The notes under the pieces: model-generated | Database searches by the model: none | Told to the model about the DNA's origin: nothing | What the model saw: only the letters and a program-made list of their open reading frames with translations | Translations under genes and position numbers: made by a program | Shown: piece by piece, positions 11,901-23,600 of the stretch | How positions within the stretch are numbered: position 1 is the first letter of the stretch | Layout of the letters: each line of letters starts with the position of its first letter | Source: Eremophila alpestris peregrina | Taxonomy: Eukaryota; Chordata; Aves; Passeriformes; Alaudidae | DNA length: 64,000 nt | NCBI GenBank assembly: GCA_009792885.1 | Contig: WMCF01000029.1 | Location: forward strand, 4,730,000-4,793,999 | Direction: 5' to 3'

Positions 11901-14900
11901 CTGGTAACGACTTTTAAGTAAAAATACGTCCAGGGCTATGGCAAACTCCTCTGAGCAGTTTCATTAAGCAAACTCCCGTATCTCTAGACTTTGCTTAACA
12001 ATTGCAAAATGGTCGTCCAGTTAATGTTTATCCTATTGTTACTAAAATGCACAATTCAGTGTGCCTCACTTCAGAGCAGTATATACGTCAGTAGTAATTG
12101 CGAGTCAAAGCCTCCCAGGCTAAATTAAAAGCAACTGTGGCTTGAGCTAAATGCCTAAAGGACACATTTTCAAAGGCAGCCAGTCAGTGAGAGGTGCAGT
12201 TACATATAGTTCCTATCACCTATCCTTTTGGATGGGGATTTAATTCCTAATTAACTTTGTGGTCTTTGAATTTCTTGGGATATATATCCCCCTAAAAAAA
12301 ATATGTTCTTTTCTTATAAAGTCCTGATTGAAATCTCCCAGCTGATGACTGTTTCTGTCTAGCATCTTCTGTGGGTGACACAGATGCAGAATGGCACAAA
12401 CCACATCCTGGCTGGAGACTGAATCACTTTATGGACAGCAAAAAGCTCAGCAGTCATCAAGGAGAAAAACACTTTCTGAGCTGTTCCATCCACCAGCTGT
12501 AGGTTTTACAAGCATTTGAAAATGTTAGTGCTATGACTTAGTGTGTCTCAAAAGGACAAGATTTGTGTGAAGCTGTCTGTGAGGCAGTCAGAGTCCAGGA
12601 CATGACACAGAGGGGGAAAAGTCGGGTCAGTGTGTCTGCCCTGGCTCTGAGCATGATGTGTGCAGGAGCTGCCTGCCTCCTTCACGCTCCTCAGGGGCTG
12701 TGCTGCCCCTTGGACCCCACAGAGCCTCACAGCTGCCTCTGCTGTTTTCCAGACCATGTTTGGAGCCTGCCGGCCGGGGACGTTTGGAGACTCCCTCCTT
12801 TTGGCACTGGGCAGGTCTCCATCGGCACAGAAAGGCAGCAGCGTGCTCTGGAGAGGGCTGCTGAGGGTGGAACTGGACTGCCAGGGTGACTTCAGCATTC
12901 ATTTGGCTGGAGGTCCTTGTCATAAGGACTTGTTTTCACAAGGACTTGATTCCTTGAGTAGAAGGAGCAACTTAGGTGCAGTTTGGAGTAAGCTGGCTGC
13001 CGGCAGCCTGGCTGGGAGAGCTGATTCAGCGTGGCCAGCCACTGCCTGGGAAGCCTTTCCCGACCATGTGGTTCCTGTGCTGAACGACTGGAAAAAATTA
13101 CTTGCTTAATGGGGTGCAGGCTCACGAGCTGAATCAGCCTCGGCAGGGCTTTTGTTGTTTCAACTGTTTCTTGTATTGAAACCCTGCTCCGTGGCCATCT
13201 GTGGAGGCTGGCAGTGTACCAGTGGTGTTGAACCAGGAATGGTGACTGGGGAGAGCAACCCCTGCCCCAGGGCAGCGAGGGGTGGTTAAACCTCACCCCT
13301 TGGCTCTCGGACAGCTCAGCCCTGCGAGGGAAGGAGGGAAGGTACAACCCAGCCACCAGCACCTCCTTTGCCCTTACAGCAAAGCACAAACTGCACTTCT
13401 GTGGAGAGCAGAGAGACAGCGAGAGGGTGGCAGTTGTGTCACCAACGCTGTGTCCTTGGTCTGTTAGGGTTTTGTCTGTCAAATGCATGCAGGCTCTGCT
13501 GCCTCCAATCACTGTGTGCAGCCACAGTCATTGCTGCTCTTTGTCTGGTGCAGGCAATTCTGCTGCGGCTCAGATTGCTGGGGCGCTCTCAGGTCACTGT
13601 GACTTACAAAGGGAAATGCTTTTCCAGCCTCCTCTTCCCCTGCCATGTAGAAACAGACACAGAGGTAAATGGGGATATAGTCAGGGAGTGCTCCTTGCAC
13701 TTACCTTCCTGAGCTCCCGACTGCCTTTGCTTTGCCTGGGTGCAGTGAAGCTGCACATTCACCTCACCCAGCAGGGCACTGTGCAAGGGCACTGTCACAG
13801 CCTCACACAGCCGTGCAGCCAGGAAGACCCAAACAAACAGTTCTCTGACCATGCTCAGCAGAGGTGCAGCTACAGCTGAAATTCTGGAGCTGGGCTTTGT
13901 ATACAGTAGTTGAGGAAAGTGGTGGATCACACTACAGAAGAGCAGCAGAATTAATAATGGCAAACCCATGCAAAAGTAATAGCAGCACTCCTCCTCCCAC
14001 ACCATATTCAGCATGAAACAACTGAAATAAAGGGTGTCCAGTCTAAGCTACAAAGGGCTAAAGAAGCAGAGAACAGGCTTCAAGTATGAACTCAAGGTCT
14101 GTCCCCCAGGCCCATGGGGGACCACACACCAAGAAAAGGGCCAAAACGGCAGCAAGAAGGGTTGGCATGAAAAGCCAGGGCTGCACTGCTGCCTTTCTGC
14201 TTCAGGGAATCTGCTTCAGGTCTTCATAGTATGTGCAACAAACTGACTTCCTTTACCCACTAAATGGGAATAAGAAGTAAAGGCTGGTTACTTTTATCCC
14301 AGCAATCTACTTGTTTCTGAACCACTCGAGTGCCGTGGAGGTGGCAGGGAGCCCAGCCAAGCGTTACACTTGAGCAGCAGCTTGTGTTTATGGTGTGAGG
14401 CTGTAGCTGGGGAGCGTGTGTGTGTGTGTGTGCACTCCCAGCACACAGCAGATGCTCCCTGCACACACAGCCACACAAGCTGGTGGCTGCTTCCCTGAGC
14501 AAACGGAGAGCAGCCGGTGTTTTGTCTTGTGACTGTGTCAGTGTGGCTGCTGGCATCTCAGGTCTGTTTTAAAGCGTGGCAGAGGGTTGGTGCTGTGCAC
14601 AGGAGGAATTCGGTTTTGCTGTCAGCCAGCTCCTGCATGGAGCTCCTCAGGGCCAAGAGAATTTATGCAGCCAACGTTGTCCCTTGTGCAAGTCTTGTGG
14701 ATTGTAGAAATAAGGCCCAAAGCAGGGATGTGGCTTACCTTTCCTCTCCCAGAGCTTCCTCAGCCACATGCACAGCTTCAAAAGCTCTTGATATTGTGAC
14801 TCTCAAGGTACTTGGTAGCTTGGCAAAGCACTTTGATGCAAATAATTCAGGGAAATCTAAGTATTTTTTTGTAACGGGAGATAAGGAAATGAGGGATGTC

Positions 14901-17277
14901 TCCAGCTCTTGTGCTTGCAGAAAGAGACTTCAAAATGCAAAGGGGTGATAATCTCTTTGTCATGCTGAGCCTTGGTTTTAAGTTCAGATTTGTGCAAAGT
15001 TTTTGACACTGCCACAATTGCCTGTGACTCCCAGCAAAGCCCCTAAAATCTTTTCGAGGCAGCTGGATTGAGTGCTTCTGCTGCTGCCTTCAGGAAAGGA
15101 TCTGAGCACCTTGGGTCTGAGGTTTAATCCTTACACCAGCACTTCAAGTTTGTATTTCTGCGGCATTTTATAAATAGCAGGAAATATGGTCCTTCCAGCG
15201 TGCTATTCTAAACCCCTGATTACTCACCCTGCAGCACAGCATCTTCTACAGCTAAGGTTGTCTCTAATTTTTAGCCTTGACAGCCTTGACCATGATCTGG
15301 TTGGAATCAGACCTCTCTAAGCACTGCAGGGCATCTTGGAAGGATGCTTCAGCTCAGATCTGCTTCTGCCTGGATCTGATGGCAGAGGAGCTGAAAGCTC
15401 TCCATGCAGATTGCTCATTGAAATGCAAACCTCATCCCAGTAAAGCTTCTGTCTGCCAGGGTACCCTTTGACAAACTGATAATCCATGATAATAGAGAAT
15501 TTTATCTCCATCCTTAAACATCATCAGGCATGATTATTAATGTCTTCCTATTGCACAATAAACAACAGAGAACTCTCAGCTTTCCTGAAAGTGGAAGGCA
15601 GGCAAATTACATCTGCACTGTGGGTGAGCTGTGCATTTGCTGCTTCTGCAATCAGCCAACAAACCCCTCCAGATTTCCGAGGCCAGACTATTGCTGCTGG
15701 CAGCTTATCTCCTTACTCAACAGCAGAGCAGCTCTCGGGGCGAAAAGCTGGGCCTGTTGAAATCAGTGGCAAAGTCCTGCTCATTTTCCTTGAGTCAGGA
15801 TTTCTCACTTAATCTCATTTCTGAGTAGGCAGAGGAAAAAATCCTTTCTTTTTTGTGTGCCTTCTTGGATGGCAGCCTGTGTAATGTTCTGCTTTTGTCT
15901 GTGCAGAGGGGGCACAAGGTGTTGGTCCTGCAGTCCTGCTTTACCCCGAGTGTCCTGTGCTGGGAAGGCAGGAGCAGGGGGACAGGATCTGTCTGTGCTC
16001 CCAGGCAGGCACATGGCATTCCAACCTGAACTCTGTACCTGGTGTTCATCCTGTCAGGACTGAAACACATCTCAGCAACACACCCTGAAGATTTCCTGGT
16101 ATATGCCAGGAATTTTCTCTTTCTGGATCCTCTGATAACTTGGGTGACCCCTTCCTCTGATCAGGCAAACAGGTTCTGCAGTGCTGCTGGAATCAAATTT
16201 ATAATTCTCTTTGCCAAGCATGAAGTTCCCTATGGGCAGCCTCCACTTGCTCACAGGAAGGGCAAAATGCTGCTCTTGTGTGTAATGAAAGTTCCACCTT
16301 GTGCCACCTTCCTGGTGGCTGCAGCCGTGACACAGCTGAGAGCTCTAAAGGAGCCTATGAGAAATCCAGGGACTGCAACCCAACCATACACATGCTTATG
16401 GCCAGTTTGGAATCAAGAAAAGTCCCTAGAACTGGCATTTCAGGGATGATTTCTGCCCCAGCACAGCTCCAATACCCCTGTGCTGGATCTAACAGGAGTA
16501 GGAGCTTGCGTAACTCTAAACTCTGCTGACGCACCGATGGGATGGGCATTGCAAGGGGCCATGGCAAGGATCCTGCTGCTTTCCAGAGAATACTCTGACC
16601 TGCCAACTGGCTGTCTCCAGCTTTGGTGAATGATCAAAGTCATGGGAGCCAATTGCCCCAGAGGCCAACGACCCTGTGCCTCATCTCTCACGCACTGCAG
16701 CACAACTGGCTTTTCTTTGTAGCTCCTGAAACCTGCCCTGGTTTGCTGTCTAAAGAGCAATTACACAAGTCTTCCTCTCATTGCCTATACTTTGCCAAAG
16801 ACCTCACCTGCACCTCGGGAGGAGGGGTTGTTGGTATTTTTTCTTCCTTTTATCTCCTAAAGACTTTGATGTGCCTGGCCCCTTCTTCTTAGGACACCAC
16901 CTTGATCACAGAGCACCTTTTACAGATAATTCTGGTTGTGTTGTTTTAAGGCATTTCCTCTTTCTCTCTCTTTTTGTGGTAAACGTTGGTAGAGCTCTGC
17001 TGAAACACTGCCTGAACCTCTAGCCCAGTATTAGTCTTTGCTGTTAGAGAAAACCTTCTGAAGATGTCTTTTCTTGGCTCTGGAGTACCCATAAAAATCT
17101 CAATTAAATGGAGGCAGAAGGAATGTGCAGTGAGTAACTGTGCTTTCAGTGATGCAGAGCTGGCTGGTTCTGACCTGACTGCTGCCCCAGTGCCTACATG
17201 CCTGTGCTGCACCCCTGTAGGGCTGATGTGGACCTGAGTCACCACTAAAGGCTGCTTCTGGTACAGCCTGTGTCAAA
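8949..17277. other. Intergenic, no gene recognised
   Basis: No coding signal. The part from about 12.7 to 13.7 kb is more GC- and CpG-rich than its surroundings and gives longer chance ORFs, but it is not a CpG island by eye. A perfect 14-bp palindrome GGGATATATATCCC lies at 12277-12290. Confidence 0.65.
14414..14433. repeat. (GT)n microsatellite
   Basis: An alternating GT run of about ten units with one CG variant at the left edge. Confidence 0.9.
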
Positions 17278-17690
17278 CCTGATCAAATGAGGGCAACAAG
17301 AATGGTGAAGGGCTTCAAGAGCAAGCCATGTGAGGAGCAGCTGAGGGCACTTGGTCTGTTCAGCCTGGAGGGGACTGAGGGGAGACCTCAGTGCAGGTAC
17401 AGCTTCCTGTGAGAGGAAGAGGAGTGGCAGGCATGGATTTCTGCTCTCTGGTGACAGTGACAGGAATGGCCTGAAGTGGTGTCAGGGGAGGTTAAGGCTG
17501 GGTATTAAATAAAGGTTCTTCACCCAGAGGGTGGTTGGACACTGAACACGCTCCCCAGGGCAGCAGTCACAACACCAAGCCTGACAGAGTTCCAGAAGTG
17601 TTTGGACAATGCTCTCATGGTGTGACTCTTAGGTCCTGTGCACAACCAGGAGCTGGACTTGATGACCCTGACCTGGTCCTTGAGCTCTCC
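17278..17690 (+). mobile_element. CR1 LINE, 3'-end fragment, diverged
   Basis: The stretch follows the CR1 3' region in order: a GAGGAGCAGCTGAGGGCACTTGG-like block near 17333, CAGCCTGGAGGGGACTGAGG, GGAGACCTCA, GGAATGGCCTGAAGTGGTGTCAGGGG, TTCTTCACCCAGAGGGTGGT, and GGACTTGATGACCCTGA near the end. It carries many substitutions and indels and lacks the terminal ATTCTATG repeats, so it is an old copy. It is 5'-truncated, as most CR1 copies are, and encodes no reverse transcriptase. Confidence 0.9.
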
Positions 17691-20600
17691 TTGGAGCCAA
17701 CAAAATAGCATGGAGAGAGCAGTCCTCACCCTGGGTCATTGTCAGGCTCTGACCCTGGTGCCCTGGCAGGCTTTGGTGACAGGAAGGTGAAACTTTGGAT
17801 CCCAGGACACCTGGAGGAAAAAGATCTAGAAATAAGCTCAGCTGAAGGCCTCTTTGTCACTTTTCTTTTTTGTTTCTTAGCAAAACTGACACTGGAAGCT
17901 ATGGGACATAGCAGCTTTCTGTCCCTTATGGCTTGATGCACTTCACACAGACTCACCTGGTCTGGATCCAAGTGAAGCTTCTCCCTATTGCCAGCAGTGA
18001 TTGCACACCACACCTCTCTGGGATTCACAGCAATATGTGACCAGCAGTGAGAAATCCAAGTAGCTCTTGGTTTGTAGGAAAATCTTTGAGGTATTTAATT
18101 TTTGTGGGAAACATGGAGACGTGCACTTCCCTGTCCTCTCGCTTTTCACAATGGCCTGAGTTCAGCTGCTGCCTGCCCGAAGGAGCAGGGCTGGACAAGG
18201 CTCCAGAGACTCTATTCCTGCTGCTCCTCACTTAGCTGGAGGCACAGGCATTGAGTAACCCTGGGCACACCTTCACCCCAGCCCCAACAGGCTGCCTGGG
18301 CACATGTCAGCACCTGGCCATGGCAGAGCCCAGCCACTGCCTGTGTGCCACCAGCCCCGTGGTGTCACCAGCCCCGTGGTGTCACCAGCCCCGTGGGGTC
18401 ACCAGCCTCGTGGTGTCACCAACCTCATGGTGTCACCAGCCTTGCAGTGCCCCATGGCCCTGCTCTCAGGAGAAGGCACAGTGCTGAGCCCCTGCCTGCC
18501 TCACAGAACATCCAGCAGCTGCTCCAGTGCTGAGGCAGCCCAGCCCTGAGCACTGGGGCTGGATCCAGTGCCACGTGCCTGCTGAGCACAGGGTTACCAG
18601 GAAGCAGGAGCTCCCTTGGCAGAGAAATGTGTGTATTCATGTGTGTCTGTGCGTGCATTTGCATGCCCAAGACACCAAATTGGTTCGTTTATATTTTCAT
18701 GCATTTAAACATTGCCAGCTGTGCTAATGATGGCTGCAGCACATCAGCCTCTTCTGTTCTCTCCCAGACTTGTTATTTTCCCACTGGTTGTTCTATCTAT
18801 TCTGTGAGAGTGCTAAAGTGCTGTTTCTCTCACACAGTCTCAGGTAGGAAATTGCAGTGTTGCCTGTATATTTTAAGCATGGCTTAATTTGGACTGGCGA
18901 GACCCTGGGTTTGTTAGAGCAGAAAGAGACCTCATAGCTAGGATCAGTTAGCTACAGAGGCTGAAGCAGACTGGAAAAAAAAAGATTTAAAAAACATATG
19001 CCTTCTGTCCAATATTTCAAACTATTGAGCTTTATCAGTTTTACTGCAAACTACAAATGCTTTTTGTCTGATGACAGCTCTTTAATTAGAACTTGGAAGC
19101 AATAGCATCTGCTGATTATAGCATGGTCCAGCATGTTCTTATTCCTCAGTTTTTATTTCCAGCTCTGCAATTAAATTGTTGCACGCCTCAAGGCAAGTGA
19201 CTTCACCCCTCAGTGTCTGTACTTCCACAGATGGAATTAAAACCTCCACTGGAGATCCCTGGACAGAACCTGCTCAAATGGCTCACTTTTGGGTTACTTT
19301 TCCATCCTGTGCATGTTTGTCAACCCATGTATCAGTCCAGTGAATGAGGGTTTGGGATTTACCTTGTCCAGGCATAGTCTGTGAGACATTCCAGGTTTGA
19401 ACAATGGAAATTTTATAGGCTTCAGTTATAACTGGCTGGGCAAGAAACAACAGCTTCGCAGTAATGAGTCCTCACTTGCATGGAATGCCATTTAGTGTCT
19501 GATCTCTCCTCACCACAGTGAGGTATTAACATCTGTCTATCCAGAGTGCATTTCTGGAGGGATGAAAAAGGGGCAAAATCCTTTCAGGTGGAAGCAATCC
19601 TCAGTTCTGTATGGAAAAGGTTTTGTTTCCCACGAGGGATATTATATACTAGTGATTATGGAAAACATTAAGCAATGCAGTTGAGAGAGAGACAGCACAG
19701 CTGGTTCTGCTGTCTGCAATCTTTCCCCCCACACTGACAGAGATACTGGTGGAGATTAAAGAAAATGACAACGTTGTTGTGATGACCCTCTTTAAACCTT
19801 TAGTTTTATGATTGCCAATCTGAACAGCAGGAATAGGTTATTTGCCCTTAGAGCCAAAGGTGCTGCACAGTCTGAAAGTCACTGCAGTCCCTTCATTGGA
19901 GATTTCAAATGCAGCCAACTGAAGATTTTTTTAAGAAGTCCCAATCACTGGAGCCAAGTGGGGCAAAGTCAGAAGGGATGTGCACAAGGAAGGAGGTTGA
20001 GTCACACTGAGCACTGGCAGAAAGGACAGTACATCAGTGTTATGTGTTCTTATGGGCAAGCACTGGTGTAAAGCACAACAAGCAAGCGGCAATTCTTTTC
20101 CAGCCTTACTTAAAAATGTTCCCAAAATCTGTGAGTACAGCATCACAGAACTCCTGATATTTTGTAATGCCACAAACACTGACCTTAACAGACACCAGAA
20201 ATCCCACTGGGAGTTTCATCCATTTGCAGTGGAAACATGATGTCTTTAATAGTAAGGATGTTTCAATAACTTTCCATGATTTTTTTCCACTTTGGCACAG
20301 CTGTTCTCTGACAGATTGCAAAAGAGAGGAATTCAGTAGTAACAGCTTGATTCTGCAGGATGCTAAAGCCTTTCTGTCCAGGACTGTGTGTCCTCCTTAG
20401 CCCCTACCCAGAGCAGCTCAGTATCACACAGGATTACTCAGCATTTTGCAGCCTGGAGCCATTCTTACCCACTTGGCCTTGCTACCAATATTTCCATTTC
20501 TATTTCTATTTCCATTAATATTTCTGTGGAAATGAGCTGAAACAAGTGCCTTTCTCTGAAGGAACTCAGCCTTTCTGTGTAGAAAAGGGCTTGGTGTTGT

Positions 20601-23600
20601 CATAGGAAAGCTGTGGAGCAATAACATGTCTTGAAAATTTATGCCTTGATTTCTCCCTCTTAGAAAAGCAGCACCTTGATGCCAGATTTAGTAACAATAG
20701 CAGCATAGCTGAATTGTTTATTATGTTGTATTAAGGTTATGAAGAGGAAATGTCAAGGGAAATGGCTTCCTCCCTGTTTCTAAACTAAGGGTAGACTCCA
20801 AACAGGTGTTTATTCTGATAGAATTTAGCAGTTTGAGAATGGGTGGAGGTTTTTGTTGATTAAACAGAAAAAATAGGGTATCTTTGCTATGGCTGGCATG
20901 ATTAACATTTGTTAAACCTCTTATTTGGACATAAAATATCCACTATTGCATAAACAGTGCCTGGGCTTTCCCCATACAGCACTAATAGAGTCAATGGTAA
21001 AGTTCTTGTCAGCCTCAGGAGGCCAAAGGGGTTTCAAGCTGTTCTGGCCTTTCCTGGTATTTGCTGCCTCACAGATCAGTGTATTGCAGAATCCTCTGTT
21101 GTTCAGAAGCAGGCAGAAAACATGTTTTCCCTGTCTCTGCCCTGGCTGTTTCTTGTCAGAACAAGGGAGAAGAGCAGGAGGCTGAAGCAAAACAAACAAG
21201 AGCAGGGCAGGATGGTTTTTGTTTACTTTGGGGCAGAGTGAGCAGCAGTGAGGTGCTCACTGTTGTGCTGCAGCTGTGGCAGTCTGTGTGGGAGACATCC
21301 CCACCTGCCAGCAGGACCCTCAGGCTGCTGCCACTGCACTGGGAAGGCTCTGCCCTGTGCAGGGGATGCCTTCCCCAAAAACAGGCCCAAACTGCTGCAC
21401 TGGGTGGTGACTGGCAATGGTGACTGCTCTTTAGCCAGCCCAGCACCCCAAAATCCACCTCTCTGAGCACAGCTTTGGCACTGATGCCAGATTCCCTGCT
21501 GCCAAAACAGTAAGCCCTGTCTAGTTTTGGGAGCCCCATATCTTAGGCTACCAATGTCCCTGGAGGAGCCCATGCTGCAGTGCTGGGGCATTGCTGGCTC
21601 CCTCAGCAAGGACAGGTGAGCTGGAGCTGTTTGTGTTCCCAGTGCACAGACAGGACACCTCCAGTCACCTGCTGCAGGGGATTTAAACGGATCAGTTTAA
21701 AAAGTGGACTTTTCAGCCAGTGGAATGATAATATTTTTAACTGCCCCAACTTGATTGCATACAACCATCTGCCTTTCAAGGAGAAAATGCAAGGAAGGAT
21801 GTTCTATCACTGAGGTCAACCTCTTCTAATTGCTGTTCCAGGCCCGGTTTGCAAACTTCCCATTTGAACACTGCTACCAGCATTTATTTAAATGGAGGCT
21901 GCTTTTGCTGCCTTTCACTAACCTCTTGATAATTAACTAATGAAATTAATGTAGACTTTCAGCTCATACAAACATATATCTGTTTTTTTAAACCAGATAT
22001 ACAGCACCCTGTTGGATTACAGACCACTGCAGCATGTGTGTAACTGTGGGGGTCAGATCCTACAGCACTGTCAATCCTGTGATGATTTTTAAAACTTAAA
22101 GCCACGTGGAAGCAACTTCAAATCCCAGCCTTGCTTTGGTTTGTTAGGGGTTGGTTTGGTCTAGGATTTATTCCTTAATCAAACCTTTCCAGAAATGCCC
22201 CACAAAGCCTGTCTCTGAGGCTGTTGTTCTGATGGGACACGATGTCACACCGATGGAGCTGGCGTGGGGCTGGGAGCAGCCGGTCCTGGCTCGGGTGCTC
22301 CAAGGACCTGCCATCCCTGCTGTGAGGCTTCCTGCTCCCCCAGCACTCATTTCCTGCCCCCAGGGAGCAGAGCCTGTCCTCTCCCTCCTCCCCACAGCAG
22401 CATGTGTTTATTTTGAAAAGCTGTCTGCAAAACTCCTTATGCTTGTTCTCTATTGTAAGGGGGAAAATTAAAATTAAATGAAAAGTCTCCTCTGCAAAAA
22501 ACACCAAAGCAAGTGCTTTTGCTTTGTGTAGCAGAGTGCACTGGCTTCTGTATCTGCAAAAGATAATGCTTACAAATTTATCCAGCATAAAGTGACTTAC
22601 AGCTTAAATTTGTCCCACAGGTCTTTAAGGCCAGGCCCACATTACAAGCTTATGATAATGAAATGCTTGTTAAGGAAAAAAAAATATGCAATTTCTGTAT
22701 CATTAAAATACCATTGTAGGTGGATAATTAAATCAACCTGATCTTTTTCCTGTTTAGGTTATTTAACTTACTGAACTGGGAATTGCTCAGCCAGCAAAAA
22801 TACTTTAGTAGGAATGTTTATCATTTTTACTGCATTGGGAAAATCTTGTGTTAGAGACAGGGCTATATTACTATAGCCCTGCTATAGACTACTGCTATAT
22901 TACGGCTCTTTTTTTAGCCTTTTTTGTGTCTTCAGAGCAGAGATTTAAGAGTATTTTGAATAGCAGTTATTTGCCAGACTGCCTTTAGCAGTCTGACTCC
23001 TGGGGACCAAAGGCCGTTGCCTGTCAATGTCACTTTGGACAAGGTGACTGCCAGGCTTGCCAAAGAAGAGGGAATTCTGTTAAAGATGGGATATGCAGTT
23101 TTTCCTACAGAAATTTCAGCATCAAAAGCATGGGAGGAAAAAAAAGTATACATTTCATTTATATGTACTGTTTAAGTGAATTGCATAACTGAGGTATCAA
23201 AGCAACTTTTGAGTGGAGAATCTGAGTACTCTTTTGATTCTGATTCAGCAAACTGCTTAGGCATATGCTTATCTCTGCTACAGATCTGCCTGTTTAAAAT
23301 ATAAAAGAGCGAATTGAAGTGTAGTAGCCAAATCTCCAATGCTGATTAAAGGCTTTTCTTCCCTTTGTGGTTTTCTTCTGTCTGTGGCTTATGAGGGGGG
23401 GGAAAAAACAACCAAGGAAAGAGCAGCTTCTGGCAGCCCTGAGTGCTGAACAGCCTTTTATCCAGGGTGAAGAGCAACAGATCCAACTCACAGAAGGGAA
23501 GAGTTGTTCCCACATTCTCCAAGGCTTGCAATGGTGTTTGTCAAGCAAGGTTTGTCAAGCTGCAGTCCTGCTCAAGGAGCCAGGGAACCTAATCCTGACA

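Noticed and set aside
12892..13512. 206-codon minus-strand ORF
   Set aside because: No family resemblance, and overlapping open frames on the plus strand. The locally higher GC content explains the length.
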